Assembly (NCBI RefSeq): GCF_016735695.1
Contig: NZ_JAERQD010000004.1
Location: 62,001-126,000 of the forward strand
Source: Microvirga zambiensis WSM3693
Lineage (GTDB): Bacteria > Pseudomonadota > Alphaproteobacteria > Rhizobiales > Beijerinckiaceae
Direction of reading: 5' to 3'
DNA: 64,000 bases
Shown here: piece by piece, positions 1 to 9,535 of the stretch
Position numbering within the stretch: the first letter of the stretch is position 1
How the letters are laid out: each line of letters opens with the position of its first letter
Notes under the pieces: model-generated
What the model was told of the DNA's origin: nothing
Seen by the model: the letters and a program-made list of their open reading frames with translations, nothing else
Databases searched by the model: none
Made by a program: the position numbers and the translations under genes

Positions 1-75
1 CATCACGATCGGCTCGCAGGAGATCTCGTAGCGGATCGCGCCGCAGGCGCATCCGCCGGTATAGGGTGTGGTCAT
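1..75 (-). CDS. GFA (CENP-V/GFA) family protein, N-terminal fragment
   Basis: The gene runs off the left edge of the window, so only the first 25 codons are visible. The peptide contains GGCACGAIRY (Cys9, Cys11) and a further Cys20. This matches the zinc-binding GxCxCGxxRY start of the glutathione-dependent formaldehyde-activating (GFA) fold. Family members bind zinc through CxC and CxxC pairs, and most have no proven substrate despite the name. AAGGA lies seven bases before the ATG, which supports the start. It is on the same strand as the downstream-reading SRPBCC and ArsR genes and may be the third gene of that unit, 44 nt after the SRPBCC stop. The family call rests on a short stretch. 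Confidence 0.7.
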   Translation of the reverse strand, partial: MTTPYTGGCACGAIRYEISCEPIVM

Positions 76-119
76 ATCGCTTTCCTTCGGTGAGGCGCGT
101 TGGCGCGAACCATTCCCAA

Positions 120-584
120 TCAGCCCTGCCCCTCGACAGCGTCGCCGAGATTGCGGACGACCTTCTTCCAGCCCTCGCTCATGTTTTGATAAGCCGTGTC
201 GTTGCGCGGAAGCTCGAAGCCGGAATGGACGAGGCGCAGGCGCGTCCCGGTCGCGACCGGCGTCAGGGTCCAGGTGACGATGGTGTCGAGCAGCGAGCCA
301 TAGCCGACATTGCCGTCGTGGCCGCCGGTCCAGGCATAGACGAGGCGTTGGTTCGGAACGACCTCCAGCACACGGCAGCGGATGGTGCCGTCCCACTCCC
401 CCGCGGGCCGCGTCTGGAACGTGAAATCCTTGCCCGTCACCGGCTCGAAGCCGGTCGGCGCCATCATCCAGCGGGCCATCAGGTCGCCGCTCGTCAGCGT
501 TTTCCAGATCGTCTCCGGCCGATGCGGGAAGATTTCGTCGACGACGATCTCCTTGGTGTCCGGCGTGACTGCGACATGGTTCAT
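120..584 (-). CDS. SRPBCC/AHSA1-like domain protein
   Basis: This 154-residue protein covers a whole START-like SRPBCC (AHSA1, activator of Hsp90 homologue 1-like) domain. It has the typical opening strand with HRPETIWKTLTSGDLMARW and the closing GWKKVV helix. Such proteins hold small hydrophobic ligands in a deep cavity; the ligand here is unknown. The ATG is preceded by AAGGAGAT and overlaps the stop of the upstream ArsR gene by four bases (ATGA), so the two are very probably translationally coupled. ArsR plus AHSA1 gene pairs are frequent in Hyphomicrobiales, where the regulator is thought to control its partner. Family assignment is confident; function is not. Confidence 0.88.
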   Translation of the reverse strand: MNHVAVTPDTKEIVVDEIFPHRPETIWKTLTSGDLMARWMMAPTGFEPVTGKDFTFQTRPAGEWDGTIRCRVLEVVPNQRLVYAWTGGHDGNVGYGSLLDTIVTWTLTPVATGTRLRLVHSGFELPRNDTAYQNMSEGWKKVVRNLGDAVEGQG

Positions 585-910
585 GGATCGATCTCCTTCA
601 GAAGGCTCCGCAGGCTGGCGAACCGCTCGCGCCAGAACACGCCGTAATGACTCATCCAGTCGACGAGGGGCGCCAAGCCTTCCGGCTCGGCGCGATAGAA
701 GACCTTGCGGCCCTCGGGCCGCTCCGCGACGAGCCCGGCCTGCTTCAAGGCTTTGAGATGCTGCGAGATGGCGCCCTGCGTAACGCCGCTCCCGCGCGTC
801 AGCTCGACCACCGAGATCTCCCCGGATCCTGCCACGCGCTCGAACACGGCCCGCCTTGTGGGGTCGGCAAGGGCGCGCATAACGGCATCGATTGAAGCGG
901 TTTCGTTCAT
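581..910 (-). CDS. ArsR family winged-helix transcriptional regulator
   Basis: This is a 109-residue ArsR/SmtB-type winged-helix protein. It has the MRALADPTRRAVFERV opening helix, the recognition helix GVTQGAISQHLKALKQAG and the beta-wing VAERPEGRKVFYR. No metal-binding cysteine pair (CxC) is present in the recognition helix, so it is probably not a metal sensor. A TTG two codons upstream (916) is an alternative start; the ATG at 910 is preferred although no clear ribosome binding site precedes either. It reads into the SRPBCC gene through an ATGA overlap. The palindrome at 937-954 just upstream is a plausible autoregulatory operator. Confidence 0.9.
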   Translation of the reverse strand: MNETASIDAVMRALADPTRRAVFERVAGSGEISVVELTRGSGVTQGAISQHLKALKQAGLVAERPEGRKVFYRAEPEGLAPLVDWMSHYGVFWRERFASLRSLLKEIDP

Positions 911-936
911 GAACAATCAATTAGCATAGACTAAAT

Positions 937-954
937 AATTAGTAAATACTAATT
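937..954. promoter_or_regulatory. candidate ArsR operator palindrome
   Basis: AATTAGTA-AA-TACTAATT is an 8+8 bp perfect inverted repeat with a 2-nt centre, in an AT-rich patch 27 nt upstream of the ArsR start. ArsR repressors commonly bind such AT-rich palindromes over their own promoter. Seen directly; the binding role is inferred. Confidence 0.5.
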
Positions 955-1019
955 GTTTGCGCAGATCAGACGGACGTTACGACATTGCCCGATCTCCAAA
1001 ACGTGATTATGTTTCATGA

Positions 1020-3738
<2,719 letters not shown>

Positions 3739-3760
3739 TCCTGAAGCGCAGCCGATCCGA

Positions 3761-3790
3761 AAAAGGGCGATCCTCCGATCGCCCTTTTTT
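3761..3790 (+). terminator. rho-independent terminator after the TRAP binding protein gene
   Basis: A 10-bp stem (AAGGGCGATC / GATCGCCCTT) with a CTCC loop is followed by a run of T, 23 nt after the stop codon. Confidence 0.9.
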
Positions 3791-3855
3791 ATTGGCCCGG
3801 CCATGGCCACATGAAGCGGTCCGAGGCCTGAACTTCGCGGGGCGACCGACCGACG

Positions 3856-4440
3856 ATGCGCTGGACCTTTCGCATCAGCTTTCTTCTCCTGCTGGCCTGG
3901 GCCATCTTCATGGTCTCGCCCTTCGTCGCGCTCTACGATCTGTCCAAGGCCATCGAGGCGCGCGACCTTGCGCGGATTGCCGAGCGCGTGAATTTCAACG
4001 CGCTGCGCGTCTCGCTCGCGCACCAGATCCTCGGCGAATTTCTCAAGACCCAGGATCTTGCAGGGCTCGACCGGCAGGCAGCAACCCAGGCCGGCACAGC
4101 CACCCTCAACCCCGTGCTGGAAAGCCTCGTCACGCCGCAGGCTTTGATCGATCTTCTCGACGACCCGAAGCTGCGGCAGAGCGCGACCGGAGGCGGTCAT
4201 GCGCTCGTCCCGACGGGCCTCGATGCGGAGTCGCTCGGCCGCATGTGGCGAACCTTTCTCTTCTCGGAATCGCAGGGCTTCCGGGCGATCACGATTCCGT
4301 TCCCGGTGGACGAGGCGAAGGACAGGCAGTTCCGGATCACCCTGCGGCTCAGCGGCACGACCTGGCGGGTCACCGGCCTCGAGCTGCCATCGGCGCTTCA
4401 GCACGAACTGAGCAGGCGCGCAGCTGCCATGAAAAAATGA
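3856..4440 (+). CDS. DUF2939 family protein
   Basis: This is a 194-residue protein with one N-terminal membrane anchor (FRISFLLLLAWAIFMVSPFVA, residues about 5-26) followed by SKAIEARDLARIAERVNF. That layout is characteristic of DUF2939, a family of anchored periplasmic proteins of unknown function in Proteobacteria. The second half (QFRITLRLSGTTWRVTGLEL) is a predicted beta-rich domain. It stands alone between two terminators, so it is probably monocistronic. The ribosome binding site before the ATG is weak, but the start gives the expected signal-anchor. No enzymatic motif is visible. Confidence 0.78.
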   Translation: MRWTFRISFLLLLAWAIFMVSPFVALYDLSKAIEARDLARIAERVNFNALRVSLAHQILGEFLKTQDLAGLDRQAATQAGTATLNPVLESLVTPQALIDLLDDPKLRQSATGGGHALVPTGLDAESLGRMWRTFLFSESQGFRAITIPFPVDEAKDRQFRITLRLSGTTWRVTGLELPSALQHELSRRAAAMKK

Positions 4441-4481
4441 CGTCGAGCTTCACGAGAGCAGAGCCGAACCTCACGCAATGA

Positions 4482-4517
4482 AAAGCCCGCCTGAGATTTC
4501 AATTTCAGGCGGGCTTT
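4482..4517. terminator. bidirectional terminator hairpin
   Basis: A 13-bp perfect stem (AAAGCCCGCCTGA / TCAGGCGGGCTTT) with a 10-nt loop lies between two converging genes: the DUF2939 gene on + and the microprotein candidate on -. A-tract and T-tract ends on both sides would allow termination in both directions. It is 68 nt past the stop of the minus-strand microprotein, which supports that unit. Confidence 0.85.
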
Positions 4518-4584
4518 CCGATACGCGACACAACACGCACATCCCGGCACATCCCTCATCGGCCGCGCCATGTATAAGCATAGT

Positions 4585-4662
4585 TCAGTGGACGAACAGC
4601 CACCCCACCATCGCCAGAGGAAACACAGTGCCGAGAATAAAACAGATGACATTCGAAGTCAT
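4585..4662 (-). CDS. 25-residue hydrophobic microprotein (candidate)
   Basis: A short reading frame encodes a 25-residue peptide, with hydrophobic residues 5-24 (VICFILGTVFPLAMVGWLFV) long enough for one membrane pass. An unusually strong ribosome binding site (GGAGGAGA) lies at ideal distance before the ATG. A bidirectional terminator follows 68 nt after the stop (4482-4517). It is therefore a self-contained candidate small-protein gene in what would otherwise be an empty 340-bp gap. Known small membrane peptides often modulate a larger membrane protein; no such role can be assigned here. It could also be a chance frame, but codons, ribosome site, hydrophobicity and terminator agree. Confidence 0.6.
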   Translation of the reverse strand: MTSNVICFILGTVFPLAMVGWLFVH

Positions 4663-4753
4663 ACGCTTCTCCTCCATGGCACGATAACAAAGAACATTAC
4701 AATACGTTCCCATCACCGACGACCGATCAGGGAGATTAGGGGAACACCATGAA

Positions 4754-4784
4754 GATGTAGTCTGAAAGATCTGAAGACTACATC
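4754..4784. other. perfect stem-loop upstream of the AI-2E family gene
   Basis: GATGTAGTCT and AGACTACATC form a perfect 10-bp stem around an 11-nt loop, 72 nt before the start codon at 4857. There is no T-run, so it is not a standard terminator. It could be an operator or a leader hairpin of the downstream gene. Confidence 0.45.
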
Positions 4785-4856
4785 GGGCAGTCCCAAGGGA
4801 ACAACGCCGCCCTGCTTCGATTGGATTAGCGGCACATAACGAGTGAGGCGTAAACG

Positions 4857-5927
4857 ATGGACGATCGAGACCGTTCCTTTCGAAGCTTGACGGGGGATGC
4901 GGACTTTGTCCGCAAGACCCTCATCGTGCTCGGTCTCGGGCTTATGGCGCTTCTGCTCTGGAAGCTGTCCGATGTGCTCCTTCTCGCCTTCGGTGCCGTT
5001 CTGGTCGCCATTCTCCTGCATGCGGCCGCCGACGCGCTCGTGCGCTATCTGCGCGTGCCGGAGCGCTGGAGCCTGATGATCGCCAGCCTCGTTATCTTCG
5101 CGCTGTTCCTCGCGATCATCACGCTGTTCGGGACACAGGTCCGCGCGCAGTTTTCGAACGTGGTCGAGCGGCTCCCGAGCGCCATCGACAATTTTTCCAA
5201 GCATCTCGGCGTCGGACCGATCACCGACGATCTGTCGGAGATCGTGAACAACGCGCAGACGAGCAGCATGGCGGCACGCCTTGCCGGCATCGGCGGCGCC
5301 ATTCTCAATGGATTGACCGACTTCATTCTCGTGGTGATCGCGGGCCTCTACATCGCCGCCGCGCCGCGCCTCTACGAAAAAGGCTTCATCAAGCTCTTCC
5401 CCATCCGCCACCATGAACGCGTCGAGAGCACGCTTGAAGCTTCAGGAAAGGCCCTGCGGCTGTGGCTGACGTCGCAGCTCATCGCGATGGCCTGCGTCGC
5501 GGTACTCGCGACCATCGCCTTCTGGCTGATCGGCCTGCCCTCAGCCATCGCGCTCGGCCTCATCGCGGGGCTTGCCGATTTCATCCCCTTCCTCGGCCCG
5601 GTTCTCGGCGCCCTCCCCGCCGTGCTGATCGCGTTCAGCATCAGCGGCGAGACCGCGCTCTGGACCATCGTCGCGATGATCGTGATCCAACAGCTCGAAG
5701 GCAACGTCATCTTCCCGCTCGTCGCCCGCAGCATGATCAGCATCCCCCCGGCGCTCGCCCTCTTCGCCATCCTGATCGGCAGCGTCCTGTTCGGCGGCCT
5801 CGGCCTGATCTTCGGCTTTCCGCTCGCGGTCGTGACCTATGTGCTGGTGAAGAAGCTCTACGTGCGCGAGACGCTGGGCGAGCGGACGGAGGTGCCGGGA
5901 GAAGGCGAGGAAGCCAAGCCGCGATGA
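4857..5927 (+). CDS. AI-2E family transporter (PerM/TqsA-like)
   Basis: This 356-residue inner-membrane protein has the AI-2E/PerM family arrangement. Two or three N-terminal helices (residues about 20-90) are followed by an amphipathic soluble stretch (about 95-150), then five or more helices, including the signature GLADFIPFLGPVLGALPA and GNVIFPLVARSMISIPPAL. Members export autoinducer-2 or act in Na+/H+ exchange, and for most the substrate is unknown. A GAGG ribosome site precedes the ATG. The last 20 residues are charged and cytoplasmic. It is not in an operon: the next gene has its own AT-rich upstream region. Family call confident, substrate unknown. Confidence 0.88.
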   Translation: MDDRDRSFRSLTGDADFVRKTLIVLGLGLMALLLWKLSDVLLLAFGAVLVAILLHAAADALVRYLRVPERWSLMIASLVIFALFLAIITLFGTQVRAQFSNVVERLPSAIDNFSKHLGVGPITDDLSEIVNNAQTSSMAARLAGIGGAILNGLTDFILVVIAGLYIAAAPRLYEKGFIKLFPIRHHERVESTLEASGKALRLWLTSQLIAMACVAVLATIAFWLIGLPSAIALGLIAGLADFIPFLGPVLGALPAVLIAFSISGETALWTIVAMIVIQQLEGNVIFPLVARSMISIPPALALFAILIGSVLFGGLGLIFGFPLAVVTYVLVKKLYVRETLGERTEVPGEGEEAKPR

Positions 5928-6017
5928 ACCTCAAACTTCGTTCATCGACAGCAACGAAATATTATTATATAATAGCGCCCCTGTTATGGATTCCAGCCAA
6001 AATTCGCGGGGAAAGCT
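5928..6017 (+). promoter_or_regulatory. AT-rich promoter region of the propeller/RTX gene
   Basis: This 90-bp gap contains a markedly AT-rich tract (aaatattattatataatag, 5956-5975) unlike the GC-rich surroundings, with TATAAT-like hexamers. A GGGGAAAG ribosome binding site follows before the ATG at 6018. Confidence 0.5.
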
Positions 6018-7988
6018 ATGTTTTTGACGGTCCAATCAGTATCCAAGCCCGCAGCCGACATGGCTCCCAACCAAATTTCCCTGGGCGAGGGGGGAGTAAC
6101 AGCCAACGGATCCTCGATTGACCCTCAGATCAGCGCAGACGGGCGATACATCCTATTCACCAGTCTTGCTTCTAACCTCGTCTATGGCGACACCAATAAT
6201 ACCGCTGACATCTTTCTCAAAGATCTCCGCACGGGCATCCTTGAGCGCATCTCCACAGCTCATGGTGGAGCCCAGGCGAACGGCACATCCATCGATGCCT
6301 CGATCAGTGGCGACGGACGCTACATAGTCTTTAGAAGCAATGCTCCTAACTTAGTACATGGGGACAACAACCCTGGAGAAGACCTCTTCCGCAAGGATCT
6401 TTCGACAGGTGCCGTTAAGCTAATCTCTACGAACGTGTTCGGTTACCAAGCGGAAGCTCCTTGTGAGAATCCGCAATTAAGCGCTGACGGCCGCTATGTT
6501 GTCTTCGATAGCGGCGCCAGCAGCCTTGTGAACAATGACACCAACAACGGGTTCGACATCTTCCGCAAGGATATCGTTAGCGAACAAGTGTTGCGCCTGT
6601 CCACCGCTTCTAATGGCCTGCAGGCGAACGGGGCATCTAAAGGCGCGCATTTTACGCCAGATGGGCGCTACATGGTCTTCCAGAGCGCGGCCACAAATCT
6701 CGTCACCGGAGCCGTTGACCCCAACGACAATAACCGCGCATATGACATTTTCCGCAAAGATCTTGTCACCGGCGCGGTCGAGCGTGTCTCTATCGCCGGC
6801 AACGATGTAGCCGATGGTGAATCTATCAATGCCCGAATCAGCGCCGACGGGCGCTACGTAATCTTCGAGAGCACCGCAACCAACCTCGTCATCGACGACA
6901 CCAACGGCAAGCGCGATATCTTCCGCAAGGATCTCGTCACCGGCACCATCGAGCGTATCTCCGCCTTCGGCAATGGGCAGGCCAATGGGGAATCCCGCAC
7001 AGCCCAATTCAGTGTGGACGGACGCTACGTCATCTTTGAGACAAGGGCCACCAATCTCGCCGCAGGGGCTACAAGCTCCTCTTGGGACATCCTCCGCAAA
7101 GATCTGGTCACGGGCGGGATCGACCGTTTTGTCGGTGCTGGCGGAGCGAACGGTTACCTCGCCAACGCCCAGATGAGTGCAAATGGGCGTTATGCGGTCA
7201 TTCAAAGCGATGCCACCAATCTGGTGCCTGGCGACGGGAGCAATAACGTTGACATTTTCCTATATGACTTCTTCTACGAGTCTTATGGTCATGAGATCAG
7301 GGAAGGCCGTTTTCTCGAGGTAAAGCTCGGCACGGGTGCGGCCTCGAGCGCGACGATTTCCTGGGGCGATGGCACGTCGAGCAGCGTCACGCCTACCGCA
7401 GGCTCCGCCGCATTCCACCACGCCTACGCCACCACCGGCATCAAGGCAGCCTCGGTGACCTTGGTCGAGGGCGCACTGGAGTGGAAGGTGCCGCACACAG
7501 TCAATGTCACTGCAGGCACGATGGCCCGCAACACCGTCCTCGCCGACACCCTCTCCGGCGGCGCGGGTACAGACAGCCTCACGGGTGACGCCTTCGCAAA
7601 CATCCTGATCGGCAACGGCGGCAACGACCGGCTCATCGGCGGCTTGGGTGTGGACACCCTCACCGGCAGCAAAGGCAAGGATGTGTTCGTCTTCGACGAC
7701 AAGGAAACCGGCTCCTCGAAGAGCAAGGCGGATTACATCCTCGACTTCAAGGGCAAGGAGGGCGACAAGATCGATCTCAAGCTGGTCGATGCCGACACCA
7801 AGAAGAAGGGCGACCAGAAGTTTTCCTTCATCGGCGACAAGGCCTTCACCAAGGCCGGTCAGGTGCGCGTCGAGAAGACGAAGAAGGAAACCTTCGTCTA
7901 TCTCAACACCGACAATGACAAGGCGGCCGAGGCCGTGATCAAGCTGAAGGGCTCCATCGATCTCAGCAAGGGATGGTTCGTACTCTAA
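6018..7988 (+). CDS. secreted seven-repeat beta-propeller protein with PKD-like and RTX domains
   Basis: This 656-residue protein has no Sec signal. Residues about 20-420 hold seven repeats of about 55 residues, each with a DGRY(I/V)xF core followed by NLV, a DT-type loop and DIFRKDLVTG. These are PD40/TolB-like blades and the number fits a closed seven-bladed propeller. Residues about 425-500 form a PKD-like domain (SWGDGTSSSV and HAYATTG). About 505-560 carry RTX nonapeptides (GGAGTDSLTG, GNGGNDRLIGG), and the C-terminus resembles the serralysin C-terminal secretion domain. Known RTX biology implies calcium-dependent folding after type I secretion; no type I transporter is in the window. 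The propeller part looks less GC-rich than neighbouring genes. Target unknown; surface binding is a guess. Confidence 0.85.
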   Translation: MFLTVQSVSKPAADMAPNQISLGEGGVTANGSSIDPQISADGRYILFTSLASNLVYGDTNNTADIFLKDLRTGILERISTAHGGAQANGTSIDASISGDGRYIVFRSNAPNLVHGDNNPGEDLFRKDLSTGAVKLISTNVFGYQAEAPCENPQLSADGRYVVFDSGASSLVNNDTNNGFDIFRKDIVSEQVLRLSTASNGLQANGASKGAHFTPDGRYMVFQSAATNLVTGAVDPNDNNRAYDIFRKDLVTGAVERVSIAGNDVADGESINARISADGRYVIFESTATNLVIDDTNGKRDIFRKDLVTGTIERISAFGNGQANGESRTAQFSVDGRYVIFETRATNLAAGATSSSWDILRKDLVTGGIDRFVGAGGANGYLANAQMSANGRYAVIQSDATNLVPGDGSNNVDIFLYDFFYESYGHEIREGRFLEVKLGTGAASSATISWGDGTSSSVTPTAGSAAFHHAYATTGIKAASVTLVEGALEWKVPHTVNVTAGTMARNTVLADTLSGGAGTDSLTGDAFANILIGNGGNDRLIGGLGVDTLTGSKGKDVFVFDDKETGSSKSKADYILDFKGKEGDKIDLKLVDADTKKKGDQKFSFIGDKAFTKAGQVRVEKTKKETFVYLNTDNDKAAEAVIKLKGSIDLSKGWFVL

Positions 7989-8015
7989 GGGCCCCTCCTC
8001 CCTCGCATCCCGAAG

Positions 8016-8037
8016 CCCCGCCACGGCGGGGTTTTTT
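8016..8037 (+). terminator. rho-independent terminator
   Basis: CCCCGCC / GGCGGGG stem followed directly by TTTTTT, 28 nt after the stop of the propeller/RTX gene. Confidence 0.9.
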
Positions 8038-8125
8038 CTTGGTTGTGAGTGGGCTTTTCCGTCCTACCCTTCCAGAGGCCGGCGCGACAATTCCGTCGTG
8101 ACTCGGGAGTGTCGAACCAACGTCA

Positions 8126-9535
8126 TCAAGGAACCGGCTTCGCATTCTCCAGCCGTTCCCAGATCGCTTCCGCCGCCTTCTCGTATTCGCCGTCGAAATG
8201 GTGTCCACCTTCGAGAGCGACGCGTTGCGCAGTGCCGAGTTCGGGAGCCGTGCACGACGTCTCGTCATCGTCGGCTTCCTCTTTGCCGTAGATGCACTGC
8301 GTCCGATCGAGCGGGAGCTGATGCAGCAGGGGTGCGAGAGGACGGCTCTCGGGTGAGGCTGCACCGATGAAGCCTTCGACGGTCACTTCGAAATCCGCAT
8401 TGGTGCCGAGCGCGAGCAGCGACACGAGGCTGACGCGATCCCGCACGCGTTTCGGCAGCTGAGGCCAGACATCCGGCATGATGTCGGAGCCGAAGGAAAA
8501 GCCGACGATGGCATAGCGGTTGGTGCCGAACTCGGCGCCGTAATGATCGAACAGAAGGCCGAGATCGGCCGCCACATCCTGCGGGCTCTTCTTGGACCAG
8601 AAGTAGCGCAGTGAATCGACTCCGACGACGGCGACGCCCTTCTGTGCCAGCCATTCGCCGATCGACTTGTCGATGTCGCGCCAGCCGCCATCGCCGGAAA
8701 TGACGATCGCAAGGCCCGTCACAGGCCCCTCGGGCTTGATGATCGATACAGGCAATGCGGAATGTCCGCGCTCGCCGGTCTTTCCGAGCTCCAGCGCATT
8801 GTCGACGAGCGCTTGCCGCGTTTCGGCCTCGTTGCCCGCGGGCACGAAATCGACATTGTCGCCATCGCCCTGGAAAGCCTCAACGCGGATACGCTCGGCT
8901 TCCGGCGATATCGCCCGCCAGGGTGCGGGAAGGTTCGCTTCCTGGCGAAGGGCGAAGAAGCCGTCTCCCGCCTGCTCCAGAGGCGTATCGAAGCAATAGG
9001 TTCTGTCGGAGCGCAGCAGCGGCTTGAAACCGATCCCGATGCCGCCACCGAGCGTGTTCACCGGCGCCTGTGCCAGTGCCGCATAGGCAAACGCTGCGCC
9101 ATCTCCGCGTCCGGCGATGACCGGAAAGAAATAGCGCCCCAATCCGAGCTTGCGCTGCACCGCCTCCGCCAGATCCTTCAGGTCGTCGGAGACGTAGTGA
9201 CACTCGTCCGTCGCAGGCGACTTGGCGAAGTCGGCACGGAGCGCATCGAAGTTGAACGAGACGGCGACGATGTCGTTCTCGGCGAGAGCAAGCGCATCCT
9301 GCCGGCGCGTATCCGCATCGGACTCGTCGTCGACCAGGATCACGAGGCCCTGTGCCGGACGGTCCGAGCGTACGACTTCGACGGAACCGAAGCCGTCCAC
9401 GTCCATCGTGACCGTCGAGATCTGTGGCGGCGTCAGAGCGGACCACGCCGAACGCCCGAGGAGGATGCTTCCCAGCACCAGAGCCGCGAGTGCGAGCAGG
9501 CTTGCCGTGATACGAAAAGGCCGGACATACTTCAT
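8126..9535 (-). CDS. acvB: AcvB/VirJ family periplasmic hydrolase (likely lysyl-phosphatidylglycerol hydrolase)
   Basis: This 469-residue protein starts with a signal peptide or anchor (residues about 8-30). The rest is a tandem alpha/beta-hydrolase arrangement ending in the VirJ domain (PF06057): ISGDGGWRDIDKSIGEWLA, the nucleophile elbow GFSFGSD with Ser347, and a C-terminal EGGHHFDG histidine. In Agrobacterium AcvB is reported to cleave lysyl-phosphatidylglycerol made by LpiA; in Rhizobium tropici the homologue AtvA is needed for acid tolerance. Its ATG overlaps the stop of the lpiA-like gene by four bases and AAAGGAG precedes it, so the synthase and hydrolase are translationally coupled. 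Function assigned by homology and context. Confidence 0.85.
   Translation of the reverse strand: MKYVRPFRITASLLALAALVLGSILLGRSAWSALTPPQISTVTMDVDGFGSVEVVRSDRPAQGLVILVDDESDADTRRQDALALAENDIVAVSFNFDALRADFAKSPATDECHYVSDDLKDLAEAVQRKLGLGRYFFPVIAGRGDGAAFAYAALAQAPVNTLGGGIGIGFKPLLRSDRTYCFDTPLEQAGDGFFALRQEANLPAPWRAISPEAERIRVEAFQGDGDNVDFVPAGNEAETRQALVDNALELGKTGERGHSALPVSIIKPEGPVTGLAIVISGDGGWRDIDKSIGEWLAQKGVAVVGVDSLRYFWSKKSPQDVAADLGLLFDHYGAEFGTNRYAIVGFSFGSDIMPDVWPQLPKRVRDRVSLVSLLALGTNADFEVTVEGFIGAASPESRPLAPLLHQLPLDRTQCIYGKEEADDDETSCTAPELGTAQRVALEGGHHFDGEYEKAAEAIWERLENAKPVP

Noticed and set aside
4796..4830. EcfG-type promoter before the AI-2E family gene
   Set aside because: GGGAAC is present but the -10 box does not fit the expected CGTT at the right distance.
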